DNA of 64,000 nucleotides from Portulaca oleracea (taxonomy: Eukaryota > Streptophyta > Magnoliopsida > Caryophyllales > Portulacaceae). Every line of letters begins with the position of its first letter. Positions within the stretch are counted from its first letter, which is position 1. Made by a program: the position numbers and the translations under genes. The notes below the pieces were generated by a model. That model was given only the letters and a program-made list of their open reading frames with translations. It was not told where the DNA came from and searched no databases. Shown here one piece after another: positions 22,331 to 34,013 of the stretch. The DNA lies in NCBI GenBank assembly GCA_029582165.1, contig CM055883.1, positions 15,842,501 to 15,906,500 on the forward strand. The letters run 5' to 3'.

Positions 22331-23696
22331 AATGTGCTCAAACCAAAGGACTCTTGAATCTAAAACATGAGTGGGTAGATACCTTCTTGATAATGCATCC
22401 GCTCCTTTGTTTAGATGACTCGCTTGATGTTTGATCACAAAATGAAACGCTTGCATATACTCCACCCATTTGACGTGCCTTGGATTCAACTTGTGTTGCC
22501 CTTGAATGAATTTAAGAGCCTCGTGATCACTATGCAAGATGAACTCACCACTTAGAAGATAGTGTCGCCAATGTTCAAGAGCTCTTATAATAGCATAGAA
22601 CTCCTTGTCGTTTGTACTATACTTCCGTTTGGCGTCATTCAACTTTTCACTAAAGAAGGCAAGAGGTCGGCCTTCTTGAGATAACACGGCTCCTATTCCA
22701 ATTCCACTTGCACCCACCTCAACTTCAAAGACTTTATCAAAACAAGGTAATGCAAGAATAGGTGCATGACATAATTTATCTTTAATCATGTCAAAAGCTT
22801 CGTTAGCACTCTTACTCCATGAAAACTCTTTCTTCTTCAATAATTCGGTCATGGGTGCAAGGATGGTGCTAAAATTCCTTATAAACCTCTGATAAAAAGA
22901 TGCTAAACCATGAAAACTTCGTACCTCATGGATTGACGTGGGTGTAGGCCACTCTTGAATGGCTTTTACTTTCTCCTTATCCACTTGAATGCCATCTTTC
23001 GTAAGGACATACCCAAGGAACACGATCTTGGGTAAGAAAAAGTGGCACTTCTCCATGTTGGCATAGAGTTGTTCTTTCTCCAAAATATGCATAACCAACT
23101 CTAAGTGCTTCACATGCTCCTTTTCGCTTCTACTATACACAAGAATATCATCAAAGTAAACTACAACACATTTTCCAATAAGAGGCTTCAAAACATGATT
23201 CATTAAACGCATAAAAGTGGGGGGGGGCATTTGTAAGACAAAATCGCATCACAAGCCACTCATATAACCCTTCCTTCATTTTAAATGTCGTTTGCCACTC
23301 GTCACGTTCATGAATCCTTGTTTGATGATATCCACTTCGTAAATCCACTTTAGAGAACACAACACTCCCATGAAGCTGATCAAGTATATCCTCAAGACAT
23401 GGGATTGGAAATCTATACTTGATTTTGATCTTGTTTATTGCTCGGCAATCCATACGCATTCTTTGGGACCCATCTTTCTTAGGCACAAGTAAAACCGGGA
23501 TAAGACATAGGCTCATACTCTCACGTATCAAACCCTTGGACAAAAGATCATCCACTTGCCTTTGAACTTCTTGTGCTTCTTTGGGATTCATTTGATAGGC
23601 CGGCTTGTTTGGAAGCATAGAACCCGGAACAAGATCAATCTTGTGTTCAATTTCCCTTCTTGGAGGCAACCCATTCGGCATTTCTTTTAGAAACAA
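22331..23696 (-). pseudogene. Reverse transcriptase-RNase H of element B
   Basis: The first frame (23151-23696) has [38 protein letters not shown] and [13 protein letters not shown] frameshift near 23230, at a run of seven Gs, leads to the second frame, with the catalytic YFDDILVYS near 23130-23156, FLGYVLTKDGI and the RNase H segment (FFSEKLNDAKRKYST, HSDHEALKFI, GADALSRR). The polymerase aspartates are present. A stop (TGA near 23707) separates RT from protease. Confidence 0.88.
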
Positions 23697-23705
23697 GTGT
23701 TTGAA

Positions 23706-24440
23706 TCATTCCAAAAGTGGTCGAAGACGTGCATGCTCAAATGTTGGGGACGCTTCTTCCTCCTCCAAATTAGCCAAAATTAGCTCCCTATGCTCTTGAA
23801 ACTCATGGTATTCGGCCTTCATGAAACTCACAAGATTGGTTTCCTCCTTTTGTTGGTGTGGTTGGGGACGAATAATCGATGATGGTGGGAGAGGAGCCAA
23901 GGTGATCTTTCTCTTGTTGAGAACGAACGAGTAGGTGTTCATTCTTCCATCATATGTGACATGCCTATCAAAAAGCCAAGGTCTCCCAAGCAAAACATGA
24001 CAAACATCCATAGGAATTACATCACACCAAATAGAATCTTTGTTATTTTTCCCAATAGAAAGACTTACAAGAACTCGGTGAACCACACGTATGCCCTTCC
24101 CATGACTCAACCATTGAATTGTGTAGGGATATGGGTGGGGACTAACCTCTAATTGTAGTTTGTTCACCATAGTTGTTGATGCGGCGTTTGTGCAACTACC
24201 TCCATCAACGATCAAAGAACACACATTGCCTTGAATTGTACATCTCGTATGAAAGATGTTTTCCCTTTGTTCAAGCTCATTTGGAACACAAGCAACGCTC
24301 AAGGCCCTTCTTACAACAAGCATTTCACCTTCATCCGCTTCCTCTACTTCCTCTTCATTCACGTCAACTCCTACTTCCTCTTCTTCATTCTCAACTTCAT
24401 GATACTCCGGTTCCACATATAAAGCACTTTGATATTCCAC
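23706..24440 (-). pseudogene. Aspartic protease region of element B
   Basis: The active site reads CSLIVDGGSCTNAAST (D-G-G-S form). Later motifs are VLVSLSIGKNNKDSIWCDV and CHVLLGRPWLFDR. An acidic linker (EEEEVGVDVNEEEVEE) separates it from the gag zinc knuckle. The frame is open over 244 residues and ends in a TGA before RT. The short interval between ICCEIV-type and LLGRPW motifs matches relics in element X. Confidence 0.82.
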
Positions 24441-24449
24441 CCAAGATAC

Positions 24450-25441
24450 TACCCTCTTGTTTGGACACTCCGAAGCATAATGTCCTAAACCTTGACAAGG
24501 GAAACACCTCCTTGGGGCTAAGGGCTTCGATTCTTGGACGTGGGGTTTGGGAATGGATGGGGGTTGATTTTGTGGTGCTTTTGTGTTTGGTTGTTTTGTG
24601 AGAAATGGGGGTTTTTGTTGTGGGGTGTATGGGCGTGTGTTTTGTGAGGGTTTATATGATGTTTGGTACTTGGATATGGTTTCTTATCCCCTTTCTTTCC
24701 TTTGCCTCTCTACTTTCAAGGCCAAAGAACTTAACTCGTACAAAGATTGGTAAGGATGTAATTCAACAATATTACGAATCTAATCATTTAAACCATATAG
24801 AAAACGTACCAAAGTTTGTGGCTCATCTTCTTGGAGATCACAACGCCAAAGAAGATATTCGAATTCCTTTGTGTATTCCTCAACACTTTTGCTCCCTTGT
24901 ACCAAATGTTGCAACTTGTAATAGTTACCTTTGAGATAACTAGGTGGTAGGAACTTTTCTTGCAACTTCTTCTTCATCTTAATCCACGTTTTGATCTTGT
25001 CCTTCCCCTTGGTTTGCCTCTTCTTTTGCAAATTAGTCCACCAAATGGACGCATGTTTTCGCAATTTAGGGGCCACATATTTCACCTTCTTCTCATCATG
25101 GACTTCTTTAAGATAAAAAACACGTTCAACAGTTTGCATTCAATCTAGAAAGTTTTCGGGATCAAGATTACCATCAAACTTGGGGATTTCCACTTTGAAG
25201 TCAAAACGATCCTCCCTTTTAGGACGTCCACTTTTTTTTCACTTTGTACCTCCTCTTCATCATCATTTCCTCCACGATTCACTCTATGTTGCAAATGCAT
25301 GTAACATTTCAATTGCTCCGAGAGAAAAGCGATTCTTTGCTTCATGAATTCCACATCTTCTTGAGAATTCGTGGGTTGTGTCGTGGGTGTGCTTGTACTT
25401 TCCATGAATCTTGACATAAAAAGATAACAAGAAACTTGCAA
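24450..25441 (-). pseudogene. gag: gag of element B
   Basis: The N-terminal frame (25145-25441) contains a coiled-coil-like segment (EFMKQRIAFLSEQLK). The gag domain (24780-25139) has APKLRKHASIWWTNLQKK, FLPPSYLKGNYYKLQHL and SVEEYTKEFEYLLWRCDL. A CCHC knuckle (CFPCQGLGHYASEC) is encoded near 24466-24507. Stops and a frameshift separate the three parts. The start codon cannot be fixed with certainty. Confidence 0.82.
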
Positions 25442-25619
25442 ATATGGGGTTAGCGTATTGGGGACGAGATGGGATTGTGTTTTTATTCGATTGTGTTTGG
25501 GCTATGGGGTTCTTTGTGGAGCTAATGGAAGAAGTGAGATGGAGAGAAGATGGGGAATGGATTTGTGATGGAAAGATGGTAAAAAGATGGTTCAACAACT
25601 AAGAGAATCAAACTCCTAA

Positions 25620-25631
25620 GCTCTGATACCA
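25620..25631 (-). other. Primer-binding site of element B (tRNA-iMet type)
   Basis: On the minus strand TGGTATCAGAGC, six bases inside the 5' LTR end. It matches the usual initiator tRNA-Met complement of chromovirus-like elements. Confidence 0.85.
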
Positions 25632-25637
25632 ATTTTA

Positions 25638-26556
25638 ATGTATAAAGGATCAAGGAATGATCATATTACACTAGAATCTAGGATCTTTAAAAACCAAGAT
25701 AAGAATCTTCAACTCTTAGTTCTCAAAGTTCAACTAAACTCAATGAAAAAGGATGAATGATAAACGAAAAGATGATGAATCGTTTACCAAGATGATGATG
25801 GACGATTTGTTGTTGACGAATGTAAGATGAACAATTGATGTTTGGATGATTCTATGTTGATCAACACTTGAAAGATCAAACAAAGATGGTTGATTGATGT
25901 TTGACGTATGGAATGAAGGAACGAACGAATGGAATGATATGAATGATATGAATGGCACTTGAAGAATCTTGGAGGATATAGGCACACCACCTTCAAGAAT
26001 GCTTCAATATCTTCCTATCACCACCAAGGACGCCACCCTAGGCTAGAAGAAGACAATAGGGACGAATCTCCCTCAAGAGAATTCGAGAATACTGGCAAAA
26101 GCTAGAGAGAAACAACTTCATGTTGTGTTTGAATGTATTTTGTATTGAATAATGTGTGTGTACAAAGCACCCTAAGGGGGTATTTATAGTAATGAGGCCC
26201 CTTTTTAGGCGTGTACAAAACAAGATTAAGGCCTCCTGGGGCTTACATCATCCTACACATTTATTACATCATAAAAGCTCTAAAATACAACTCTATAAAG
26301 AAAACACTATAACTCCTTCAATACTTGTCTAATCTTCAAGATTCAAAAACCCATGTGTAGCTTCTTTGATGTAGATTATTTGGTACTTGGATGACTACTT
26401 CAATATCTTCAAGGATCTTGTGATATAGAACAAATGACCGATCCAACCTTGAAGAATTCACTTGGACGTGTGAAAGGTGTGAGTGTTTCAAGCTCCCTTT
26501 GAATGAATTCAAGCATTTGGTTCCCATGATGAAGATTTGGGACCAAATCTACATCA
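25638..26556 (-). repeat. 5' LTR of element B
   Basis: 919 bp pair of 20221-21139. TATA box TATAAATA (minus) at 26181-26188. Right flank ATTTTG at 26557-26562 is the target duplication. Confidence 0.92.
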
Positions 26557-26562
26557 ATTTTG

Positions 26563-26810
26563 GTGTAGAGGTCATCCAAGTGCTTCGTGATGTTGGCTTC
26601 GGTGCTCTGGACTAGGATCTCTTGGAATTTTTCTCCAGAGATGGTGCTGTTATTGGTTGCAGACGGATCGTAGCGAGCGTTCGAAATTAAACGACCGGTT
26701 CGTGGATCTCGAATGCGGGATCGGAGTCGATCACCAATGATGCCTGCATGGAAATTCAAAATTAAGACACTCGATGACATTCTCCGACATGCTCTACCCG
26801 ATACATGCAT
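26563..26810 (-). pseudogene. gag: Tat/Ogre-type gag N-terminus (D1), displaced by element B
   Basis: On the minus strand the frame reads through IIGDRLRSRIRDPRTGRLI, ARYDPSATNNSTISGEKF and LDDLYTKI to the ATTTTG target site, where B interrupts it. The same protein resumes at 20214 with LVFANTLEQEQKVGKRL. The ATG at 26810 is one possible start; a later Met nearby is also possible. Confidence 0.7.
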
Positions 26811-28047
26811 GTCCTAGATGACCTATATGATCCTAGACAACATGACACATGTATGCTGACACAGTGGACTCACCCACTTTTTGGGAGTGCATGGCCTAAC
26901 TCAATATGGACCTAAAAAACATAACACTTTAAAGGGCCGAATAAAGTCAACATAGCGAGCGGGTCATAAGTTGGCAGACTATAGTCAGTGTTTCTCAATT
27001 CAGATGGGCCAATCCACTGGCCGACCGTTTTAAGGAGAATCCGTAACCTGGCCTAACAACTCAGACAGCTCAAGCCGTATTGGCTATTATGCGGACTAGA
27101 ATAATGTTTAACAAGACCGACAACCCACTTTTTTTTTTTTCTTTTTAACCTTTTTTCGTTTTATACCCCTCTTTTTTAAAATCAGGGAAAATGGATATTG
27201 TAAAGGACTGGATAAAGTCAACAATAAGCGAGCATAATTAATTTATGGGCTTAATTGATAAATCCAATATGGTTAGGCCTAACTACGGGCTGACCATAAA
27301 CGCGACAGATTTATGCAGTCTAAGACACTATCCATTAACTTTGTTAGCCTTTTAATTAATTTTTGGGACCTTTGCTAAGAATTTCATAAAGGGTCATATA
27401 ATATCATCAAAGGTAAGTCAATTTTTTTTTTATTAATTAAGATAATCAACTTTCAATCATAGATGGGCCCTTCCACTTGGGCTAAGCAAAATGCTTTTGA
27501 GTTTATTATATTAATTAATAAATAATCCTTTTCTCAACCCAATGAATTTTATATGGACTAGAACAAAACCTCCTAACTAGGGTCGACTCTTTACAAAAGA
27601 CAAGAGAAGGGGAGGGATACACATAGCACATAGCATACACATGAAGGGGTACCCTAAACTAAGGCTCTAAATTCATGGACTTTCATGGTTGGGTATATAG
27701 CCTACCGCATGCCTTCGCCCTGGTTCTTCATACCATCACGTAAGCAGTTAGGGTATTTCTTAAAGAACTTCAAGGAAGCTCTCGGAGTGTGACATCGGGA
27801 GAGGAGCGACCAAATGCTTAGAGATGTAGAGTTCATCCCCATAGTAGTGGCCTCCCGCTCTTAAGGGAAATCCTAGGTAACTTAAACCATCGCCTTTGTG
27901 CTAACGTGTCAAAAGACCCGATTAGTGGCCCAGTATGCAAGGGATGTCTAAAAGAATAATAAAAACGCGAAATAAATTAATTTCTTCCTTTTACACTTTC
28001 AAATCAATTTGATTTTTTCAAGTTTTACCCTCTTTTTAAAGTTTAAG
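26811..28047 (-). other. 5' untranslated region of D1 (Tat)
   Basis: Non-coding and AT-rich. It matches, inverted, the region after the 5' LTR of element C (55583-56770), including the block around GTTGACTTTATCCAGTCC and the stretch near 27000 with TTGAGAAACACTGACT. This shows D1 and C are the same family in opposite orientation. Confidence 0.75.
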
Positions 28048-28065
28048 TCCCCAGTGGAGTCGCTA
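28048..28065 (-). other. Primer-binding site of D1 (tRNA-Arg type)
   Basis: Minus strand TAGCGACTCCACTGGGGA, one change from TGGCGACTCCACTGGGGA at 55565-55582. I recall a tRNA-Arg PBS for Ogre/Tat elements; the tRNA itself was not checked. Confidence 0.7.
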
Positions 28066-28368
28066 ATCTGTAGGACCCGGAAAAATTCCCGTTCAGGAAA
28101 ATGTTTCCTCGGATGCGCTACATTTGTTATCAGGAGCCGACTAAGGTTTCTTAATCCTTAAATAAGGATATTTTTATTTTTCGAAATTCATTTCGGGGTG
28201 ATGAAACTTTATTTATTTACAAACTCGTTTTTTATTATTTAAATTATCCGTAATTACACAAATTAATTTAACAATAATTTAGTCCCGACCCAATTAATAA
28301 ATCCAGGCCCAAAAGAGAACCAGTGGACCACTGGTTTCCTCGGCCCAAAAAGAAATTGGGTTGAAACT

Positions 28369-28392
28369 GATAAAACACGCCTAGGTTTTATC
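28369..28392 (-). promoter_or_regulatory. U5 hairpin motif in the D1 LTR
   Basis: GATAAAAC / GTTTTATC arms (8 bp, perfect) around ACGCCTAG, which on the element strand presents TAGGCG. The arms differ from those of the C copy at 55290-55313 (GTCAAAACC / GGTTTTGAC), yet both pair fully. Confidence 0.55.
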
Positions 28393-29181
28393 ATTTTCTG
28401 GCCCATTTCTCTCGGGACCCTCCTTGAATAAATATTAGACATGAATTATATTATTTTCTTAAATTAATTTTGTGTAAGAAATCGAATATTTTAAACAATT
28501 AAACGCATTTGTAAAATTGTTTAAAGAGTCGTCATTCGATTTAAACAAATCGACAAACCATAAAAAAAGAAAGACTCCGGTCTACGAACCCGATTTCTAG
28601 ATTCGGGGGTAAGGTTACGAATTTGAGAGTTATAAGAACTCTCGGATCCGCCTGTTTATAAAAACAGACTCTACTAAAATCAACATTGAAAAGAAAGAGA
28701 ACGTTGTGAAGTTTGATTAATTTCGCGGAATTATTATTCAAATCATGCAATATAAAAACAATGCGGCTTTATTTTATAAAATATGTACAAGCACGGAATT
28801 AAATAAAGGATTACATGATTAAACGCAATAATTTTAATAAAAGAACCGAACATTGCTTGAGATGTAGCGACAACGGATTTGATCCCTTGAGTTGCCCCTT
28901 GACTTGAAACCCGGCTAAGATGACGTGGGTGGTGTAATAAAAAGAATGGTATGAGGATGGTTACGAAGTGGTGGTGAATATGGTATGGATGATAAAAATA
29001 AGCATAATATGGATGTGGTGTAGGGAGGTGATTTTGTGATAGAAGGATGATGGAAGTATAGTATGGAGGTGATAGGAGGATAGAATAATGATAGGTGATA
29101 GAGAGAATTTGAGAGAGTGAAAGAGTAGAATAAGTGTATTAGATGATGATTGTTGGTGAAATGAAGGTAGAATGGAGGGGG

Positions 29182-29189
29182 TATTTATA
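29182..29189 (-). promoter_or_regulatory. TATA box of the D1 LTR
   Basis: TATAAATA on the minus strand, in the same relation to the U3 hairpins as TATAAAAA at 54466-54473 in element C. Duplicated at 34215-34222. Confidence 0.55.
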
Positions 29190-29256
29190 GGTGAGGGAGT
29201 ATACGTTTTGGAGGGAAAAGGTGGGGGACATACCCTAAAAATCACGTCATCAGAGA

Positions 29257-29458
29257 CCAAAGCCTAGGCGGGTTTTGGGGTGGTCAAGGGAAGTCAAATC
29301 ACGTGGGCAAAAATCAGGGGATTGCATGCATGCAGAAATTTTTGGCGCAATAATCATCAAAGCCTACGCGGGCATTGATAATATTTTCACACGGATCGCT
29401 GAAATGGCACCAAACGACGTCACGTGCTACCTCCCTTCAAACCCTAGGCGGGGTTTGA
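29257..29458 (-). promoter_or_regulatory. U3 hairpin cluster in the D1 LTR
   Basis: Three inverted repeats: 29257-29278 (CCAAAGCC / GGTTTTGG, one G-T), 29356-29379 (ATCAAAGCC / GGCATTGAT, one mismatch) and 29437-29458 (TCAAACCC / GGGTTTGA, perfect). All have TAGGCG or TACGCG loops on the plus strand, i.e. CGCCTA on the element strand. A decayed fourth is near 29475. Confidence 0.55.
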
Positions 29459-29650
29459 TGTTTCCTGGGCCGGATCAAACCCTAGGCGGGTATTATTTGC
29501 TCTGGGCCGGGGCGCGCGACATGCCTGCTTTGTGTGTGGGCTGATAAATAAAATTAAAACCCCTATGGGTTTTATTAATTATCCACGACCTGTTTTATTT
29601 TTGTTGGCCTCGATTTGTTGATCTTTTGGGCCCGTTGACCCGTTTCACTC

Positions 29651-31735
29651 ATCTTTCACAGAGTCAATCAATCTCAAGCCTGATTTATACTTTCACAGTG
29701 TTGAATTAGTGAATGTGGAATGGACACTTATTTCAAAGTTTGTAAGGGTCGTATACCATACTACAAGAAATAGACAATAGCTTACCAAGACATTTTCCTT
29801 CAGTCCAGTATAAGTATAATCCAGTGCGGAAAAACCTCATGCAACTAAACTGCCAGTATCTTTTAGAACTAGAAAATTTTAGCATATAACAAATGCATTT
29901 GACATAGCAGTCATTGGACTAACAACCTATAATGAAGTACCAACTACAACTCAGCAGAGAAATCAAGGACAGAGCATGTTTAATCAACTAACTAAATAGG
30001 ACATGAGTCAAATTGTTCGACATGGATTATAGACAAACCTAAACAAGACCCCTGTGGTGACAATCTTTAGATTGCCCATGATCTGATATGTAAATGTATC
30101 CACGTAGGTGAGGTTAGCAAACAGTCCTAAAATAATATTCTCGTAAATAAGTATTTTAATTAAACGTGCCTGAATGTATAGAAAGAAACTACCATTCATA
30201 TTATGATAATGAAATATTATTGGGATATATCCCATTTGATACAATCTATTATTCTCTTGTTTCTCTGGTATAAAGAGATCCTTTGTCTTTATTTGAAATG
30301 CCTTTATGTTGCTGTAAATCATAAATATTACTCAAAAGCAATGGTATGATACTCTTGGCTTAATGTTAGGCCAAATGAAAACAATTTACACAGCAAGACC
30401 CCAAATAAATTTCTAGTGAAGAGACCAGCAACCAGGTATGATCCCACTATAATTCAAAAGATCTTATTATAGAGGACATTGAGTCCAATAATTTTAATCA
30501 TCGACACCCAAGAGTCCCATACACTTTGGTTCTTACATCCTAGATTAATAAACCACCAAGAGGAAGTCTTTCCTCGGAATGGAAGCAAAGATAGTTGATC
30601 ATTCTATTTCAAATTTTCAATGACATATAATTCAAGCTAAAGGTTATCAAGTACACCAAAGTTGCATTCTTCATGCAATAATTTCAATGGCAGCCCAAAC
30701 AAAACAGCTATATCGACTATCAAACAAGCATATTAAGCAATCATGTTAAAACTTGTGTAGGAGGCTGTCTTTTAGAGAAATAATAGTTTGTGACATTTTC
30801 ATCAATCTAAATCCAATAATCCCAATCCTCATAGTGTCGCGGAAATTGAAATTAAGGACAGGCTAGAAAGATGATAACTGCAAGCTGGGATACCTGAGTT
30901 TCTACACTAGTCATCTTTGCACTGGCATCCACTGCGGTACCCCTTGAGGCTCCTGCCTGAGCTGCAAAGAAGCTAGCTGAAATTGAAATTAAGGATAAGC
31001 TAGAAAGATTGTGCAAGAAAATACTACATAGAAAACATTGTATGGAGCAATAAGAACCCCAAGTTGAAAGATTCCACAATATACCTTGTCCTACAGGCTA
31101 CGACCTAGTTTTTCTTTCCCTAACTTCCTCTATAGTCCATGAGGAAGCGAATTTAAATGTTAAATTAGTTCAAAATCTAGTTGAAACACATCGAATTCCA
31201 GATACTTCTATCTAAAATGAACGCAATGAGTTCAAAGATGGCAATGACGGCAAATTCGAGACAGAGAAAGTTAGTAGCTACCGATAATGCAAACAACTCT
31301 TTCATTAGACATTCAATTACTTCAAAATCCAGATAAAACACACCGAATTCCAGATAATTCAAACTGAATTCAACGCAACGAGTTGAAAACTTGCAATGAC
31401 GACAAAATCGAGAGATAGAGAAAGTAGCTACCGAGAATGCAAACAACGCCAGCACTGTGAAGCTCCGACGACCATGGCGAAGAAGAACGAACATCAACGG
31501 AGTGAACCTCGACGGCGCTACGGCGAAGGAGCTCTAGAGAACCATAGTTGGTGTGGATGAGAGAGAAACTTAGACATAAGGCAAAGGGAGAGAGAGAGAG
31601 AATCGTACATAATGAGAGGAAATATTAGCTTTGGGCTTAGAGTATCTAACTTATTTGGGCCAGCTCAACATGAATAAAAGCCACTGGCATTTATGTACAA
31701 ATGTTGTTGTAGGGTGTTTGTTAGTGGACTTTAGC
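29651..31735. other. 2-kb segment with captured gene fragments, copy 1
   Basis: No retrotransposon protein is readable. It contains an exon-like piece of a CMP-sialic-acid-transporter-type gene (30039-30126, minus), another exon-like minus-strand piece near 30891-30965 with flanking AG and GT, and an ATG-containing piece near 31440-31497. A CACTA-terminus-like string (ACTACAAGAAATAG) occurs at about 29760, and subterminal-like repeats (TAGCAGCATTTGTAT, GCCACTAAGCAAATGTTG) near 31733-31770. It may be a gene-capturing DNA transposon, but no clean inverted termini or target duplication were found. Confidence 0.45.
30039..30126 (-). pseudogene. Exon fragment of a nucleotide-sugar (CMP-sialic acid type) transporter, copy 1
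   Basis: The minus strand reads FANLTYVDTFTYQIMGNLK followed by IVTTGVLFR, close to my memory of the conserved segment of plant CMP-sialic acid transporter 1-type Golgi/ER nucleotide-sugar antiporters (FATLTYVDTSTYQIMGNLK). It is bounded by an acceptor-like TTTTAG and a donor-like GTTTGT, so an exon with intron edges was carried. Other exons of that gene were not found. It is a fragment with no likely function. Confidence 0.7.
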
Positions 31736-31890
31736 AGCATTTGTATATATGCCACTAAGCAAATGTTGTTAAAGGCCCGTTATGTTGTGGTGAAATACCT
31801 CATTTGGTGCATACGATCATTACTCCTCACCATCATCTCACAGTCTTCATCACATATTCTCCAAAACCAACCAAAAACCTTTCAATTCAC

Positions 31891-33328
31891 ATGGCTTTTG
31901 AGAAGAAACTTGCTACTTGGATGAGCACCTTTTCCAAGGAAGAGAAGAAAGAGCTCGGAAGATACAAGTTAACAAGCTTGTTGAGTCTTCGACAAGTGAC
32001 AGTCAATAACGACTTTCTCCGTGCGGCGGAGACATTTTGGGATTCGAAGATGCATGTTTTCTGATTCTCTTGGGAAGAGTTATGTCCGCGGAGGAATGGT
32101 CCTCAATCCTAGGGACAAATCACTTTGCTCGACCGACGTCGCCTCCTACACCAACTGACATCCCCAAACAATACAAGCAGCTCTTATGTCTTCCTTCTCG
32201 AGTCATCGGAAGTGCAATATTTTGCGAAAAGGTACACTTCCAAACCATAGTTGAATAATTTCTACATCCCGATACCTTGGAATACTGTCCCGTGATACGA
32301 GTGCGAGCACTCGTATTATGTCTCCTCGGCGAGTTTTGCTTCTACCATGGCGGCAAAAGAACTGGACCGACAAATTTGATCCAAATCGTCGAAGACATGT
32401 CACGAGGCTACAACCCCATACCTCTAATGTTAGCGGAAACCATGATGGGTTTCGATGATCCGAATCAAGAACATGATTTTCAAGGAAGCCCCTTGCTACT
32501 TCAGGTATTTCATTCTTCCTTCTCTATTCTGCTGACTTTCTACCACTATTGCCTGTAAAACCCGCGCGAGTTTTGCCCCTTTTCTTTTTTTTTTAGTTTG
32601 GGATAATTGGCATGCAATCTAACCCTGGCTAACTTTTGGACAGGTCTGGTTAATGGAACACTTGGGTCTCATCGAAGAACCCCGGACTTCATCGGCGATG
32701 GCAAACTATTGTCACAGAAAGAGGAAGTACACCAACCTTCACTCGGTAACAGAATGGATCGCATCTTAAAGGAGCCTCGTGATATCACATTTATGAGTAT
32801 GTGACCCATGATTTCCGCAATGCCTATGTGTGTCTCGCGCGGCTTGACCACATGACCTTTTATTTTCCGGCGCGAGTGAAACGACAAATGGATCGCAGGC
32901 AAGATATTCCCGAGCTACTATGTGAAACTCCCGAACAATTGAAGCTTCGAAGCTCAGTGATAGTGTCGTGGCTAAAATACTACGAAAGAAGGCCAACTCT
33001 TCAAGCCCCTCTGAAGATACACGTGTCTCATATCGCCGATGCTGATTACCATGGATGGTTAATTGCGGGTATTAAATCTCGCCGTGCTGGGGAAGCAAGA
33101 TGAAGGCAAGCATCTGCAAAGGAAAGATTGGGTCCCCGTGCATCGGTAAAGGACCGCCTTAGCGCAAGAGACTCGGTGAAAGATAGACTATGTCCTAGAG
33201 TAGAGACAACAAAACCAAGTTGGCGGGTCTATAAGCCCAAAGACAAAGAGAAAGCCCTCATTGGACCTAGAGACATGGAGATTGACCATGAGACTACTAG
33301 AGAAGTAGAGAATGTGAAGCAAGATTAG
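31891..33328 (+). pseudogene. Antisense spliced ORF of plant-mobile-domain/DUF7745 type, copy 1
   Basis: Runs opposite to the Tat element, between its integrase and LTR. ATG at 31891 opens MAFEKKLATWMSTFSKEEKK. A nonsense codon and frameshift fall near 32060, then RVRALVLCLLGEFCFYHG, LIQIVEDMSRGYNPIPLML and GSPLLLQ. A 139-bp intron is predicted at 32505-32643 (CAG|GTATTT ... GGACAG|GTC), after which the frame reads VWLMEHLGLIEEP. Later motifs: HDFRNAYVCLARLDHMTFYF, RQDIPELL, and a basic C-terminus with SVKDRL repeats. A 22-bp deletion near 32790 and a stop at 33101 damage it further. Family name from memory; function unknown. Confidence 0.6.
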
Positions 33329-33339
33329 AAGATAGATGG

Positions 33340-33565
33340 GAGAGAAGGAATTGAAACTGTCTTGCCAAAACAATCTTTTACTAAATTAAGCCTTTTTTTG
33401 AATTTTCTTATTTACAAGCAATGTACTTACATTATCAATTAATAACGAAGAAATATTGTTCACAATTATTGTATTCTTGCAAACTTTATTTTTTCTTATA
33501 TACATGAGAATTTATTGAATGTATCCCAAGTGTCTGAAAATTGGTTTTCTAGCTGCTTGGTTATA
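33340..33565 (+). other. AT-rich intergenic stretch, copy 1
   Basis: AT-rich sequence between the converging antisense ORF and the integrase, repeated at 38292-38517. It probably holds both 3' ends; no terminator motif can be claimed. Confidence 0.4.
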
Positions 33566-34013
33566 TTAGGCATAATATCGCTGGAGCTGATCCAAATTCG
33601 TTGGCAGAATTACATCTTCTTCATCCATAGTAACAAGCCGGGCGGCTCCTCCTAGCAAAATATCCTTAATCATATAAGGACCCTTCCAATTAGGTGCAAA
33701 TTTTCCCCTTGGGTCTTGTATAGGTGCCCTCATCACCTTAAGCACCAAATCGCCTAGTTGAAGTGAACGGCTTTTCACGTTCTTATTGAAAGCACGAGTG
33801 ATCCTGCTTTGGTACACTTGCACTTTATGCAATGCCTTCGATCACCTTTCATCCATCAACATTAACTCCTCAAACCTTTCTCTAGCCCATTCTGCTTCTG
33901 ACAATTGACTTTCGGCCAATATCCGTAACGAAGGGATTGCTACTTCAATTGGTAGGACTACTTCCATCCCATATACCAAAGAATATGGTGTTGCACTTGT
34001 AGCTATTCGTATA
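33566..34013 (-). pseudogene. Tat integrase C-terminus, copy 1 (truncated by duplication join)
   Basis: Minus-strand frame 33566-33832 reads VQVYQSRITRAFNK, GDLVLKVMRAPIQDPRGK and GKFAPNWKGPYMI, the GPY/F-type integrase tail of Tat elements; upstream sequence to 34013 encodes EWARERFEELM-type residues. It is cut at 34013, where LTR sequence of copy 2 begins. A stop near 33840 separates the two parts. Confidence 0.75.

Larger units (their letters stand above)
20221..26556 (-). mobile_element. Chromovirus-like Ty3/gypsy element B, nested in Tat gag
   Basis: 6336 bp on the minus strand: 919-bp LTRs, iMet PBS, gag, protease, RT-RNase H, integrase. The direct repeat ATTTTG flanks it (20215-20220 and 26557-26562), and the interrupted gag frame continues on both sides, which fixes the insertion precisely. 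The pol frame runs directly into the 3' LTR. The order PR-RT-RH-IN, the iMet PBS and the LRTNSF...GGND tail place it among chromovirus-type elements; I cannot be sure of the lineage (CRM, Reina or other). No clear chromodomain was seen. LTRs differ at roughly 3% of sites by hand count. Confidence 0.9.
28069..29650 (-). repeat. Tat/Ogre-type LTR shared between D1 and the upstream D2 sequence
   Basis: On the minus strand it ends ...CCTACA next to the PBS. It aligns with the 5' LTR of C (53801-55561), for example around CCCACGTG, the repeated CGCCTAGG hairpins, the TATA box and a U5 hairpin. The 5' (right) end is not sharp; no TGTAGACACC start was found, so 29650 is approximate. On the minus strand it follows integrase and an antisense ORF on one side and precedes gag on the other. 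Confidence 0.75.

Noticed and set aside
30008..30322. 104-residue minus-strand ORF as a gene
   Set aside because: Only the last third (an exon) matches a transporter; the upstream part reads through intron sequence.
29700..31770. Complete CACTA transposon
   Set aside because: Terminus-like strings are present, but the right end lacks the expected inverted TTTCTTGTAGTG and no 3-bp target duplication is visible; kept only as a hint.
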